Shown here piece after piece: positions 17,245 to 25,823 of a stretch of DNA of 64,000 bases (positions are counted from its first letter, which is position 1; each line of letters starts with the position of its first letter). Origin of the DNA: Xylanibacter brevis ATCC 19188 (GTDB lineage Bacteria > Bacteroidota > Bacteroidia > Bacteroidales > Bacteroidaceae); NCBI RefSeq assembly GCF_000621725.1, contig NZ_KK211333.1, positions 1 through 64,000 of the forward strand, written 5' to 3'. The notes under the pieces are model-generated. The model was not told where the DNA came from and made no database searches. It saw only the letters and a list, made by a program, of their open reading frames with translations. Both the position numbers and the translations under genes were made by a program.

Positions 17245-17985
17245 ATGATGCAAGATATTCTAAAAGAAATCGTTGCCCATAAACATCTGGAGCTGGAACG
17301 CCTTTGCGCAAAGAAACCCTCTTTGCGCGAGGCGCTGCTGCAGAGCGAGACGGGCATCATTGCCGAGTTCAAACGCAAATCGCCTTCGAAAGGATGGATA
17401 AAGCAAGACGGACGGGCCGATATCATCCCCCTGAGCTATCAGCAGAATGGTGCTGCAGCCCTCTCTATCCTCACCGATGAGCACTACTTCGGTGGAGCAG
17501 ACGAGTTTATTCGTCAGGCGCGGCAGAGTGGCGTCACCTTGCCTATCCTTTACAAGAACTTCGTCATCGACGAGGCTCAGCTCTATGCTGCAGCCCTCTG
17601 TGGCGCTTCGGCAGTACTCTTGATTGCTGCATGTCTTTCAAAACAGGAGTGCAAACGCCTGATGGACAAGGCCCATGCGCTGGGTTTGGAGGTATTGCTC
17701 GAGATGCATTCGGAAGCAGAACTGGAATATGCCGAGTTGGAACCAGACGTATGTGGCATCAACAATCGCAACCTCGGCTCGTTTGTTACAGACGTAGAGA
17801 ACTCTTTCAGACTGGCAGAACTTCTGCCAAGAGAAGCGGTGAAAGTAAGCGAAAGCGGCATTTCAGACCCCAACACCGTGAAACTTCTTCGTTCTGCTGG
17901 TTTTCGTGGTTTCCTCATTGGCGAGAACTTCATGAAAACAGCCGATCCTGGCGTAGCACTCAACGCATTTATTTCTAAGTTATAA
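17245..17985 (+). CDS. trpC: Indole-3-glycerol phosphate synthase
   Basis: A 246-residue TIM barrel. Conserved pieces include IIAEFKRKSPSKGWI, LSILTDEHYFGG, ILYKNFVIDEAQLY, CGINNRNLGSF and VSESGISDPNTV. It closes the indole ring from the rearranged phosphoribosyl anthranilate made by TrpF. In this operon TrpC and TrpF are separate proteins, unlike the fused enzyme of E. coli. The preceding 54-base gap holds no clear promoter. Confidence 0.97.
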   Translation: MMQDILKEIVAHKHLELERLCAKKPSLREALLQSETGIIAEFKRKSPSKGWIKQDGRADIIPLSYQQNGAAALSILTDEHYFGGADEFIRQARQSGVTLPILYKNFVIDEAQLYAAALCGASAVLLIAACLSKQECKRLMDKAHALGLEVLLEMHSEAELEYAELEPDVCGINNRNLGSFVTDVENSFRLAELLPREAVKVSESGISDPNTVKLLRSAGFRGFLIGENFMKTADPGVALNAFISKL

Positions 17986-18010
17986 TAAAAAGGTCTGTGA
18001 TTTCTAAGTT

Positions 18011-18604
18011 ATGATAAAAGTCTGTGGAATGCGAGAGGCGGACAATATCCGCGAGGCTGAAGCGCTGGACATCGACCTGATGGGTTTTATCTTTTGGCCC
18101 AAATCCAAGAGATATGTCAGCCGGATACCTGATTATCTGCCAACAAAGGTGAAGCGTGTAGGTGTATTTGTTGACGAAGACATTGAAGTAGTGAGAGAAA
18201 AGGCCCGCGAATACCAGCTCGACTACATCCAGCTTCATGGCTCCGAATCTGCAGAATATGCCAGCCAACTGGCAGAATGGCCACTCATCAAAGCCTTCAA
18301 CATTGCCACTGCCGATGATTTTACCCAAACAGAAGCTTACGTGGGTGTGGTCAGCTATTTCCTTTTCGACACAAAGGGAAAGTCGGTAGGCGGAAATGGC
18401 GAGAAGTTCGACTGGGATGTGCTTGCAGCCTACAACGGCCAGACGCCTTTTCTGCTGAGTGGCGGAATAGGTCCTGACGACGCAGAGAAGCTAAGACACT
18501 TCTATCATCCTCAATGCATCGGCATAGACCTCAACTCCCGCTTTGAAATAACCCCTGGACTAAAAGATATCAAACAACTCAAACAATTCATTCAAGCTCT
18601 ATGA
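18011..18604 (+). CDS. trpF: Phosphoribosylanthranilate isomerase
   Basis: A 197-residue TIM barrel starting [13 protein letters not shown], where the Cys is the usual catalytic base. [34 protein letters not shown] and GIDLNSRFE also match the family. It performs the Amadori step between TrpD and TrpC. Its stop overlaps the trpA ATG (ATGA). The short gap before it contains a duplicated GGTCTGTGATTTCTAAGTTAT-like stretch matching the trpC end, which is a minor local duplication. Confidence 0.96.
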   Translation: MIKVCGMREADNIREAEALDIDLMGFIFWPKSKRYVSRIPDYLPTKVKRVGVFVDEDIEVVREKAREYQLDYIQLHGSESAEYASQLAEWPLIKAFNIATADDFTQTEAYVGVVSYFLFDTKGKSVGGNGEKFDWDVLAAYNGQTPFLLSGGIGPDDAEKLRHFYHPQCIGIDLNSRFEITPGLKDIKQLKQFIQAL

Positions 18605-19380
18605 ACAAGATTAACTATCTCTTCGAAAATAGTAAGGACAAGAAACTTCTTTCGCTCTACTTCTGTGCAGGTTGTCCTACACTCGAAGGCACTGCCGATG
18701 TCATTCTGGCCATGCAGCAGCGCGGCATCTCGATGATTGAGGTAGGCATTCCCTTCAGCGATCCTCTGGCCGATGGCCCCGTTATTCAGAGTGCTGCCAC
18801 CAAGGCGCTGAAAAACGGTATGAACCTGAAGTTGCTTTTTAGCCAACTGAAGAGCATCAAGGATCAAGTAGAGATACCATTGGTATTGATGGGCTACCTC
18901 AACCCCATTCTGCACTACGGCATCGAAGCGTTCTGCCAGTCGTGTGTGGACGCTGGTGTCAGCGGAGCTATCATACCCGATCTTCCCTTCGACGACTACA
19001 TGAACACCGTGAAGCCAATAGCCGACAAATACGACCTGCGCATCATCATGCTGATCACACCAGAAACCAGCGAGGAGCGCATCCGCTTCATAGACGACCA
19101 TACCGATGGTTTCATCTATATGGTTTCATCGGCAGCTATCACTGGCACACAGAAGAGTTTCGACGAACAGAAGCAGGCATACTTCCGTCGCATCAATGCT
19201 ATGAACCTGCGCAATCCACGCATGATAGGTTTTGGCATCAGCAATAAACAGACGCTCGAAGCTGCCCAAGACAATGCTGCAGGTGCCATCATTGGTTCTA
19301 AGTTTGTCTCCCTGCTCAACGAAAGCGAGGGAGACGCCAATGCAGCCCTTGACCAGCTGTTCAGTGCCTTAGAGAAATAA
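18601..19380 (+). CDS. trpA: Tryptophan synthase alpha chain
   Basis: A 259-residue TIM barrel and the last gene of the operon. The active-site pieces are [19 protein letters not shown] (Glu and Asp) and the phosphate loop [13 protein letters not shown]. It cleaves indole-3-glycerol phosphate and passes indole to TrpB. TrpA and TrpB are encoded at opposite ends of the operon although they form one complex. A strong terminator follows the stop. Confidence 0.97.
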   Translation: MNKINYLFENSKDKKLLSLYFCAGCPTLEGTADVILAMQQRGISMIEVGIPFSDPLADGPVIQSAATKALKNGMNLKLLFSQLKSIKDQVEIPLVLMGYLNPILHYGIEAFCQSCVDAGVSGAIIPDLPFDDYMNTVKPIADKYDLRIIMLITPETSEERIRFIDDHTDGFIYMVSSAAITGTQKSFDEQKQAYFRRINAMNLRNPRMIGFGISNKQTLEAAQDNAAGAIIGSKFVSLLNESEGDANAALDQLFSALEK

Positions 19381-19400
19381 CTCTCCCCAAAACAACCATC

Positions 19401-19437
19401 ACGCCATGAGTTCTGCTTAGCTCATGGCGTTTTTTTA
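19401..19437 (+). terminator. Intrinsic terminator of the trp operon
   Basis: ACGCCATGAG (19401-19410) pairs with CTCATGGCGT (19421-19430) around a ten-base loop and is followed by seven T. Confidence 0.85.
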
Positions 19438-19500
19438 TCCGTAAAGCAGATAAATCTATAAAAAGAACGGGAGACTGATTGACTGTGTTGATTTTTTGTT

Positions 19501-19508
19501 TAACTTTG
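19501..19508 (+). promoter_or_regulatory. -7 box in front of the broken glycoside hydrolase
   Basis: TAACTTTG followed by C, intact although the gene it serves is disrupted. Confidence 0.6.
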
Positions 19509-19542
19509 CACACATAGTAACATCATTCATACAATCCTGATA

Positions 19543-20223
19543 ATGAAAAGACTACTGCTAATCGGCTTCCTACTTTTCTTTCTTTCCTTGTTGACAACCG
19601 ACGCTCAGGAATGGTTCTCAATGGCACTTATCGAGGTGCTCGATGCGCTGCCAGAGGACTATTCACGCCGTCAGGAAGTCATCGAACTGCTGCAAAGCGA
19701 CCTTGATGCCATCTTGAAATGGCAAGACAAAAGCAGCCATCTGTGGTATCAGGTGATGGATGCTCCTGGTCGCGAGGGTAACTACCTGGAAAGCACTTGC
19801 TCAGCCATGTTTGCCTACACCCTGCTAAAGGCCTATCGCAAGGGCTACGTGGGCACCAAGTATCGCGATGCTGGCATCCGTGCCTACCACGGCATTATCA
19901 ACAACTTCATTCGCATCAATGCCGACAAGACCATCTCACTGACCCACTGCTGCAGCGTGGCTGGGCTCGGCCCGGCAGCAACTCCTGAGGTGGAAGCTGC
20001 CATCAGGAAGATCAACCCTAAGAGAAGTGTGAAAGAAAATCGCCGTCGCGATGGCAGCTACGACTAATATCTGTCGGAGCCCCAGCGCGACGACGATGCG
20101 AAGGGTATTGGCCCGTTTATATGGGCCTCACTGGAAATGGAGATGCTGGGTTACAACACCTCAGATTATTCATCCATCTGGAACAAGGGATCCTCTGGCA
20201 TCACCATGACGGGTGCCGACTGA
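19543..20223 (+). pseudogene. Truncated and interrupted GH88/GH105-type glycoside hydrolase
   Basis: The frame begins with a good signal peptide (MKRLLLIGFLLFFLSLLTTDAQ) and jumps directly into the middle of a family 88/105 unsaturated glucuronyl/rhamnogalacturonyl hydrolase: WFSMALIEVLDALPEDY matches the usual W-MALVDVLD-PEDH segment. The family's N-terminal ~180 residues, including much of the catalytic cleft, are missing. After DGSYD a TAA stop (20065-20067) interrupts the frame, yet the same frame continues with YLSEPQRDDDAKGIGPFIWASLEMEML, the expected C-terminal motif. Two lesions (internal deletion and nonsense codon) make it a decayed gene. The remaining frame runs into the 3' end of the convergent peptidase gene. 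Confidence 0.8.
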
Positions 20224-21563
20224 TAGGCCTGCATCACCTTCTTGGGTACAAACTCATTGGGCACCACCAGACGGAACATATACTCGCGGAACCAGCGATC
20301 GGTCATAATCAGGCAGCCCTTTTGTCCCCAAGTAGCACCCCAGGAGTTTTCCACCTTCCACTTCTTGGCATTGCCTTTCTTGTCCAGATCTACGGCAGTC
20401 AGCGTCATAGCGTGGGTAGAACCGCTATCGAACGTAGAGATGCGCTCGGCCTTGTTCATAGCAAACGAAGTGCCAAAGAGTGATCCGTAGTCATAGTTCT
20501 CGGTATCAGCATAGCCACGTTTGCGATCCAGCATTTTGCCTACGTCATACGAACTATACAACTTACGTCCTGCCTTCAGGGCGCTGATAGCCATCTGCTC
20601 GATATCGTCCATGGGCAGATTCACATACTTCCAGTTATGTCCATCGTAGGTATGACGGTCGAAATCCACCTCATAGGTCTTGTAATACTCACGACGAGGG
20701 TCGTTCATCACCATGATAAAACTGCCATTCAGTGGCTGTCCTACCACCTCCTGATAGAATGACAATGGCGTATATTCCTTCTCATCTCCCACGGTCTCAC
20801 CCTTTTCATTGCGGAAAGCATAGGTGAACACCTGTGGTGGCTCGCCTATGGTGTACTGCAACATGCGGTAGATCTGTGCCAGCATGCGTGTCTTGGCCTT
20901 ATCCAGCGAAACGCCTTTCTTGCCTTTCTGAGCCATATCACGCAACTGCAATCCATACTCGCGCAGTTTTGAAGATACCAGCTGACGCGCCTTTGAGGTA
21001 TTATCACTAGAGAACGACTCGGGCATGGCCTCCTTGGGCACCAAACCATATTTCTCTGCCAAATCGGCTACGCCACAGAATGTGCCGCCATCGCCTATTG
21101 GACTATGGAAGAAAAACTGAACTCGCTGATCATCAATGGGTTTCTCGGCTGTATCAATAATGCCTTGCAACATCAGGTTGGCTTTCTCCAACTGATCCCA
21201 GAAGAACAAGTAAGCCTGCGAAAACTCTACCGTCAGAGAGTCGGTACGCAGATTGAAATCATTGCGCAGCACGTTCATGCCGCTAAACATCCAGCAGCGG
21301 CCCGACTGCTGTTGATCAGTGATTGACTGCGATTTTGTCTCCACACTGAAATGCGTATCCAGCGCTTTCGCGTTCTGATGGTTCTGCGCCAGGTTGTCGA
21401 TAGCATTGGCAGCTACCGCGTTCACCAGTGCTCGCTCCACGCCGCTCAGTTCGTTTTCTTTCTGTATTTCCTTCAGCATCTTGTCCGAGATGCCACCATC
21501 TTTTGTTTGTGCATAACCAGAAAGTGTCATACACAAAGTCATCATTAATAGTTCCTTTTTCAT
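20166..21563 (-). CDS. Secreted C1B peptidase (aminopeptidase C/bleomycin hydrolase-like)
   Basis: A 465-residue protein with a signal peptide (MKKELLMMTLCMTLSGYAQ). The papain-type catalytic residues are visible: Cys in QQQSGRCWMFSGMNVLR near residue 90, His in GSTHAMTLTAVDL and Asn in VENSWGATWGQKG. Length and motifs fit the aminopeptidase C/bleomycin hydrolase branch, but the signal peptide points to the periplasm rather than the cytosol. It probably trims peptides for uptake. A TAATTTTG box lies upstream at 21586-21593 on the minus strand. Its 3' end overlaps the residual frame of the broken hydrolase. Confidence 0.88.
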   Translation of the reverse strand: MKKELLMMTLCMTLSGYAQTKDGGISDKMLKEIQKENELSGVERALVNAVAANAIDNLAQNHQNAKALDTHFSVETKSQSITDQQQSGRCWMFSGMNVLRNDFNLRTDSLTVEFSQAYLFFWDQLEKANLMLQGIIDTAEKPIDDQRVQFFFHSPIGDGGTFCGVADLAEKYGLVPKEAMPESFSSDNTSKARQLVSSKLREYGLQLRDMAQKGKKGVSLDKAKTRMLAQIYRMLQYTIGEPPQVFTYAFRNEKGETVGDEKEYTPLSFYQEVVGQPLNGSFIMVMNDPRREYYKTYEVDFDRHTYDGHNWKYVNLPMDDIEQMAISALKAGRKLYSSYDVGKMLDRKRGYADTENYDYGSLFGTSFAMNKAERISTFDSGSTHAMTLTAVDLDKKGNAKKWKVENSWGATWGQKGCLIMTDRWFREYMFRLVVPNEFVPKKVMQAYQSAPVMVMPEDPLFQMDE

Positions 21564-21772
21564 ATCTTCTGCATGATTTTAGCTGCAAAATTAGCTAAAA
21601 ACTTCCATATTCGTGACATAATGCATATTTTTGCAAGATTATTTAAGAAACTCGTCCACTGTAGATCTTTTCATAAAGCAGCCACCACAATCCCATTATG
21701 AATGACAAAAGCATTAGTCTTGCATAGCAAAAGTAGCCCTTTCAATGTGCAATAGTTATTGTTTAACGAGCT

Positions 21773-21941
21773 AAAAGTGGCACTTTTGCCCTCTAATTCG
21801 GTAAGTTTTGGTCTGCATCTAGACTCTAGATTAGTAATTTCTAGAGTCTGGACGCACCAATTCCAGAGTCTAGAATCACCTCATCTAGAGTCTGGAAACG
21901 ATCAATCTAAAGTCTAGAAACAAATCAAAAGCGAAACTATT
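21773..21941. repeat. Palindrome-array element A, five cores at 22-base period
   Basis: Five 13-base imperfect palindromes start at 21818, 21840, 21862, 21884 and 21906, exactly 22 bases apart, with 9-base unrelated spacers. The cores are TCTAGACTCTAGA, TCTAGAGTCTGGA, TCCAGAGTCTAGA, TCTAGAGTCTGGA and TCTAAAGTCTAGA. The first is the reverse complement of the consensus of the rest. A left flank beginning AAAAGTGGCACT (21773) and a right flank AAAAGCGAAACTATT (to 21941) are shared with element B. The element fills most of the roughly 500-base gap between the C1 peptidase and the M48 protease. No open frame is seen in it. Confidence 0.85.
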
Positions 21942-22012
21942 GGTAGATAGAAGCCTTTCTTTGAAGCTATAAAACGCCTTGAATAAGCCATCAATTCAGC
22001 CTAAATAAAAAC

Positions 22013-22053
22013 AGAAAAGTGCCACTCTAAACTGGTTAAAGTGGCACTTTTCT
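22013..22053 (-). terminator. Intrinsic terminator of the M48 protease gene
   Basis: A perfect 14-base-pair stem (22013-22026 with 22040-22053) and a 13-base loop. Read on the minus strand it is followed by GTTTTTATTT. The stem contains the same AGTGGCACT word that begins array element A. Confidence 0.85.
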
Positions 22054-22068
22054 ATGCTTATTCAGTAA

Positions 22069-22938
22069 CTATTTCTTAGCTGACTTCTTGCTGGTAATAT
22101 GCAGCGTCTTGGTTGTCTTGGGTGCTGCTGAGCTCGATTGATAATACTTTTTGGCTTCAGGCAACCACTTCTGAATGTCTTTGATACGTTTCTCATCAGA
22201 CGGATGATCGCTAAACAAGCCACCAGACCCCGATGACTGAGCTGCCATACGCTGCCAGAAAGAAACTGCCGTCTGTGGGTCGTAGCCTGCCATAGCAGCA
22301 AAGACCAGTCCCATGTGGTCGGCCTCGCTCTCCTGTTTGCGCGAGAAACCAGAGGTCCACAGAGAGGATCCCAGCGATGCACCTAATCCCAGCAACTGCG
22401 TCATACCATCGCTAGCACCTGCTGCCTGAGCTCCCACGCCCAACAAGGTGACACCATACTGCTTTTTATACTCATTGCTCAAGCGTTCGGCTGAGTGCTT
22501 AGCTACAGCATGTGCTATCTCGTGGCCTAAAACAACGGCGAGTGATGCTTCATCACGCGTCACAGGCAAAAGACCCTCATATACCACAATCTTTCCACCA
22601 GGCATACAGAAGGCATTCACCGAACGCTCTTGCACCAGGTTGAACTCCCACTTATATTGCGACACCTCATTGCCTAAACCATGCGTATTTAGATATTTCA
22701 CCACGGCATTGGCCAAATTCTGCCCCACTCGCTTCACCATTGCCACATTGGCAGCATTGGTTGAAGTCTTGGCATTCTGCATATACTGCTGATACTGCTG
22801 GTAAGAAAGTGACAACACCTGCTGGTCGTCAACAAGCAGATTCTGCTTACGCCCCGTAATGGGCACCGTTGAAGTGGTACCACATCCCACTAAAATAGAT
22901 GACACTAACGTCAAAAGAAGGATACGAATATTTTTCAT
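22069..22938 (-). CDS. M48-family metalloprotease, lipoprotein
   Basis: A 289-residue protein from the ATG at 22938; an ATG four codons upstream (22950) is less likely because it lies almost on the predicted transcription start after a TAACTTTG box. A lipobox LVGC follows a short signal peptide. The zinc motif HEIAHAVAKHSAERL near residue 130 and the distal Glu in ESEADHMG define the M48 family (BepA/LoiP-like). It is likely a periplasmic protease anchored to the outer or inner membrane, acting in envelope protein quality control. It is single-gene, with its own promoter and terminator. Confidence 0.9.
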   Translation of the reverse strand: MKNIRILLLTLVSSILVGCGTTSTVPITGRKQNLLVDDQQVLSLSYQQYQQYMQNAKTSTNAANVAMVKRVGQNLANAVVKYLNTHGLGNEVSQYKWEFNLVQERSVNAFCMPGGKIVVYEGLLPVTRDEASLAVVLGHEIAHAVAKHSAERLSNEYKKQYGVTLLGVGAQAAGASDGMTQLLGLGASLGSSLWTSGFSRKQESEADHMGLVFAAMAGYDPQTAVSFWQRMAAQSSGSGGLFSDHPSDEKRIKDIQKWLPEAKKYYQSSSAAPKTTKTLHITSKKSAKK

Positions 22939-23002
22939 GAGTTCAAGCATTATTTGGCAGCAAAGTTAAACATTTATGGTGAAGTTTCCAAACAAAACGT
23001 CA

Positions 23003-23040
23003 AAAAAAACTAGAGGTGCACTCCATCACGAGTACACCTC
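23003..23040 (-). terminator. Terminator of the small secreted protein gene
   Basis: GAGGTGCACTC and GAGTACACCTC pair with one mismatch around a six-base loop. On the minus strand the hairpin is followed by TAG and eight T. Confidence 0.75.
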
Positions 23041-23076
23041 CAGTAACCTTCAGTTAATATTATTCACTTAAAACTA

Positions 23077-23436
23077 TTATTTCAAACCGCGGTTCTGCAA
23101 TGTTACGTTGAGCAGCATCAAATAAGTTCTGTACTGCTTGCGATCAAGAACGTAGTGCATGTAGCGGATGTCCTTACGTACGGCGTTGTCAACCAGAGCC
23201 TCACGCTCGTCGCTATTTGCAGCTGCAGCCAACTTCATCTCGTTGCAGAAGTTGTTGTGGATGTCCTCAACAGCCTCCATCTGATCGCCATTCAGACCCA
23301 GTGTAACGGCCAGCTTACGCATGTTGATATTCATATTGTAAGCATCAGCGTTCAGAGTTGCATTGTTGTTCTCGTTCTCAGCATAAGTCATAGTCATGCT
23401 CATCATTGCAACAATCATCAAAACAATCTTCTTCAT
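23077..23436 (-). CDS. Small secreted protein of unknown function
   Basis: A 119-residue protein with a clear signal peptide (MKKIVLMIVAMMSMTMTYA) followed by an Asn-rich stretch. The mature part is a helical, charged protein (MRKLAVTLGLNGDQMEAVEDI, VLDRKQYRTYLMLLNVTLQNRG). The pattern recalls Bacteroidales proteins with a C-terminal YRxYLxLLNxTLxNRG motif, but no function is known to me. It has an unusually long 5' untranslated region (about 160 bases from the box at 23598-23605) and a strong terminator, suggesting a well-expressed single gene. Confidence 0.75.
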   Translation of the reverse strand: MKKIVLMIVAMMSMTMTYAENENNNATLNADAYNMNINMRKLAVTLGLNGDQMEAVEDIHNNFCNEMKLAAAANSDEREALVDNAVRKDIRYMHYVLDRKQYRTYLMLLNVTLQNRGLK

Positions 23437-23597
23437 AATCTCTTTCCTTTCTTTCTTTACTCAGAACCTTCAGGGTGTGTTGGTTATCCTTTTCTGTTTA
23501 ATACTACTTTTTTGTTCCCTTTCAGGTCCCTACTTTCATTTAATGTTATCCTTTATTGTTATCCTTTGTCATCAGGATTTATTTCCTTTTGACGATG

Positions 23598-23605
23598 CAA
23601 AGGTA
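23598..23605 (-). promoter_or_regulatory. -7 box of the small secreted protein gene
   Basis: On the minus strand TACCTTTG followed by C. The leader it produces contains three copies of AAGGATAAC in purine-rich sequence before the ATG at 23436. Confidence 0.55.
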
Positions 23606-23845
23606 CGACGTTTTTACGAACCTGCAATGGATTTTTTGTAATTGTGTGCGATAACAGCCCCTTTTGTTGACCCAAATCAACGACTTGACCTATTTCGGGT
23701 CTGTCAGCCATTTCCTACATAAACCGCTCCATTCTGCTGGCAGCCCACTCTCTGCACATCCTCTACTACACCGGCTTTTAACTTCCATTTTGACTTCATA
23801 AAATTATTTATTGCTCGCACATGCGGGTAATTATGAATAAATTCG

Positions 23846-23853
23846 TACCTTTG
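23846..23853 (+). promoter_or_regulatory. -7 box of the SlyD-like gene and aroC
   Basis: TACCTTTG followed by C, 30 bases before the ATG at 23883. The 200 bases upstream, back to 23640, hold no recognised feature. Confidence 0.65.
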
Positions 23854-23882
23854 CAAAGCAAATATATAACAATCAACAAGAA

Positions 23883-24479
23883 ATGGATAAGAAACAAAAC
23901 AAGTACATCTCTGTGAGCTATCAGCTCTACTCTATCGACAAAGAGGGCGCAAAGAATCTGGAAGAAGAAACTCAGCAAGACCGTCCGTTCAACTTCATTA
24001 GCGGTTTCGGATTCTCGCTCGATGGCTTCGAGAATCGTCTGATCGACATGGAGGCAGGCACTACATTCGATTTTACGCTGGCCCCAGCCGATGCTTTCGG
24101 AGAGTATCAGCCCGAGGGTGTACATAAGGTAGGACGCGAAATCTTCGAGGTCAACGGCAAGTTTGACGAGGCAAACATCTTCCCTGGCGCCGTCATCACC
24201 ATGATGGACAGCGAGGAGAAGCGCTTCATGGTGCGCGTTGACAAGATCGAAGACGATGGCGTCACACTCGACACGAACCATCCCTTGGCTGGCAAGACAC
24301 TGCAGTTTACAGGTAAAGTGCTGGAAAACCGCGAAGCTACCAACGAAGAAATCCAAAAGTTGCTCAGCCATCTGAGTGGCGAATGCGGTGGCTGCGGCGG
24401 CAACTGCGGTGGCGGTTGTGGCGGTGACTGTGGCGGAAGCTGCGGTGGCGGCTGCGGCGACGACTGCAAATGTAATTAA
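23883..24479 (+). CDS. slyD: SlyD-like FKBP peptidyl-prolyl isomerase with Gly-Cys metal-binding tail
   Basis: A 198-residue protein. It has the split FKBP domain of SlyD with an inserted IF domain (GFGFSLDGFENRLIDMEAG, then DAFGEYQPEGV, and the late NHPLAGKTLQF). The C-terminal tail from about residue 168 holds nine Cys, mostly spaced every fourth residue and separated by Gly. In E. coli SlyD the tail is His/Cys-rich and binds nickel. Here His is absent from the tail, so a thiophilic metal such as zinc or copper is plausible. It precedes aroC by 25 bases and may be cotranscribed with it. Confidence 0.88.
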   Translation: MDKKQNKYISVSYQLYSIDKEGAKNLEEETQQDRPFNFISGFGFSLDGFENRLIDMEAGTTFDFTLAPADAFGEYQPEGVHKVGREIFEVNGKFDEANIFPGAVITMMDSEEKRFMVRVDKIEDDGVTLDTNHPLAGKTLQFTGKVLENREATNEEIQKLLSHLSGECGGCGGNCGGGCGGDCGGSCGGGCGDDCKCN

Positions 24480-24504
24480 TAACTAAGCTAAATACCATAG
24501 ACAA

Positions 24505-25578
24505 GTGAACACATTCGGACAACTATTCACATTGACCACCTTTGGCGAAAGCCACGGCGCAGCCATCGGAGGTGTTATCGACGGTATGCCGGCAGGCATC
24601 CAGATTGACATGGATTTCATTCAGCAAGAGCTGAACCGTCGTCGCCCTGGTCAAAGTGCTATCACCACTTCACGTCAGGAACCCGATCAGGTAGAACTGC
24701 TCAGTGGTGTTTTCGAGGGCGTATCAACAGGTACACCTATTGGTTTCATCGTGCGCAACAAGAATCAGCATTCTCAAGACTACGAGAATCTGCGCACCAT
24801 CTTTCGCCCATCGCATGCCGATTTCACTTATTATAATAAATATGGTACGCGCGACCATCGTGGCGGTGGCCGCTCTTCTGCCCGCATTACCATCAGTCGT
24901 GTGGTAGGCGGAGCACTGGCTAAGTTGGCCTTACAACAGCTGGGCATCACCGTTCAGGCCTACACATCGCAGGTAGGCGACATTTCACTGGAGCGCGATT
25001 ATCGTCTCTACGACCTCTCGCAGACTGAGAGCAACGCCGTGAGATGCCCCGATCAGCAGAAAGCCGCCCAAATGGAAGCACTGATACAGCAGGTGAAAGC
25101 CGATGGCGACACCATTGGCGGCGTAATCACCTGTGTGATTAAAGGATGCCCAGTTGGGCTCGGTGGGCCCGAGTTCGACAAGCTACATGCTCTACTAGGC
25201 AGCGCCATGCTAAGTATCAATGCTGTGAAAGGCTTTGAATACGGCGAAGGATTTGCCGGTGTCACACAGCGCGGATCTGAGCAAAACGACGTGTTTACCC
25301 AGGCAGACGGCAATATCCAAACGACCACCAATCACAGTGGTGGCATCCAAGGTGGTATCTCCAACGGGCAAGACATCTACTTCAGGATAGCCTTCAAGCC
25401 CGTGGCCACGCTTTTACGTGAACAGTCAACTGTTGACATAGAAGGAAATTCTACAACTTTTACGGCTCGAGGAAGGCACGATCCATGCGTTTTACCACGA
25501 GCAGTACCCGTTGTCGAGGCAATGGCCGCAATGACCATTTTAGACCAATATTTGGTCAATTTAACCACAAAATTATAG
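24505..25578 (+). CDS. aroC: Chorismate synthase
   Basis: A 357-residue protein with all the signature pieces: [18 protein letters not shown] at the start, [27 protein letters not shown], and [16 protein letters not shown]. It makes chorismate from EPSP, the branch point for Trp, Phe, Tyr and folate. The start is a GTG at 24505 (GTGAACACATTCGG). No ATG is available before the conserved [15 protein letters not shown], so the GTG decides the start. Confidence 0.97.
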   Translation: MNTFGQLFTLTTFGESHGAAIGGVIDGMPAGIQIDMDFIQQELNRRRPGQSAITTSRQEPDQVELLSGVFEGVSTGTPIGFIVRNKNQHSQDYENLRTIFRPSHADFTYYNKYGTRDHRGGGRSSARITISRVVGGALAKLALQQLGITVQAYTSQVGDISLERDYRLYDLSQTESNAVRCPDQQKAAQMEALIQQVKADGDTIGGVITCVIKGCPVGLGGPEFDKLHALLGSAMLSINAVKGFEYGEGFAGVTQRGSEQNDVFTQADGNIQTTTNHSGGIQGGISNGQDIYFRIAFKPVATLLREQSTVDIEGNSTTFTARGRHDPCVLPRAVPVVEAMAAMTILDQYLVNLTTKL

Positions 25579-25616
25579 CGTTTTTGTATTTTTAGTGAAA
25601 TTTATTCCAAAAACAT

Positions 25617-25647
25617 TTTGATGTTTCGGAAATAAGTCGTAACTTTG
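25617..25647 (+). promoter_or_regulatory. Near-consensus promoter with both elements
   Basis: TTTG (25617-25620), 19 bases, then TAACTTTG (25640-25647). This is the cleanest -33/-7 pair noted in the window, and no gene starts for about 175 bases after it. Confidence 0.65.
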
Positions 25648-25653
25648 CAGACG

Positions 25654-25756
25654 CTAATAAGGGTTTGTGAAAATCCTATATAAGCTTTAGTTAAGTCTAG
25701 TTTAGTTTTTGTGTTGGTTGAGGGTTGCTGATTGGCAGCCCTCAAATTTTTTATCT
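25654..25756 (+). ncRNA. Candidate small RNA between aroC and the 5'-nucleotidase
   Basis: A strong promoter at 25617-25647 and an intrinsic terminator at 25718-25756 bracket about 100 bases with no start codon in a useful frame. A second, separate promoter (25787-25794) then serves the 5'-nucleotidase. The arrangement fits an independent small RNA rather than a gene leader. The body is U/A-rich (TTTAGTTAAGTCTAGTTTAG) and I do not recognise its family. The exact 5' end is predicted from the box only. Confidence 0.5.
25718..25756 (+). terminator. Terminator of the candidate small RNA
   Basis: TTGAGGGTTGCT (25718-25729) pairs with GGCAGCCCTCAA (25734-25745), with wobbles near the loop, and is followed by ATTTTTTATC and more T. 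Confidence 0.8.
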
Positions 25757-25786
25757 TTTTATTGCCGTCTTTCCTTCTATTTTTTG

Positions 25787-25794
25787 TATTTTTG
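25787..25794 (+). promoter_or_regulatory. -7 box of the 5'-nucleotidase gene
   Basis: TATTTTTG followed by C. It lies inside the longest open frame from 25725 and supports the ATG at 25824. Confidence 0.6.
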
Positions 25795-25823
25795 CAGGCG
25801 AATATCGTTATACACCATTCGTT

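Noticed and set aside
20121-20490. Small plus-strand frames at the end of the C1 peptidase gene
   Set aside because: They are antisense shadows of the peptidase. Only the in-frame continuation of the broken hydrolase is meaningful here.
21818-21918. CRISPR array at element A (and likewise at B and C)
   Set aside because: Repeats are 13-17 bases and imperfect, spacers are 5-9 bases, and no cas genes are present. The geometry is wrong for CRISPR.
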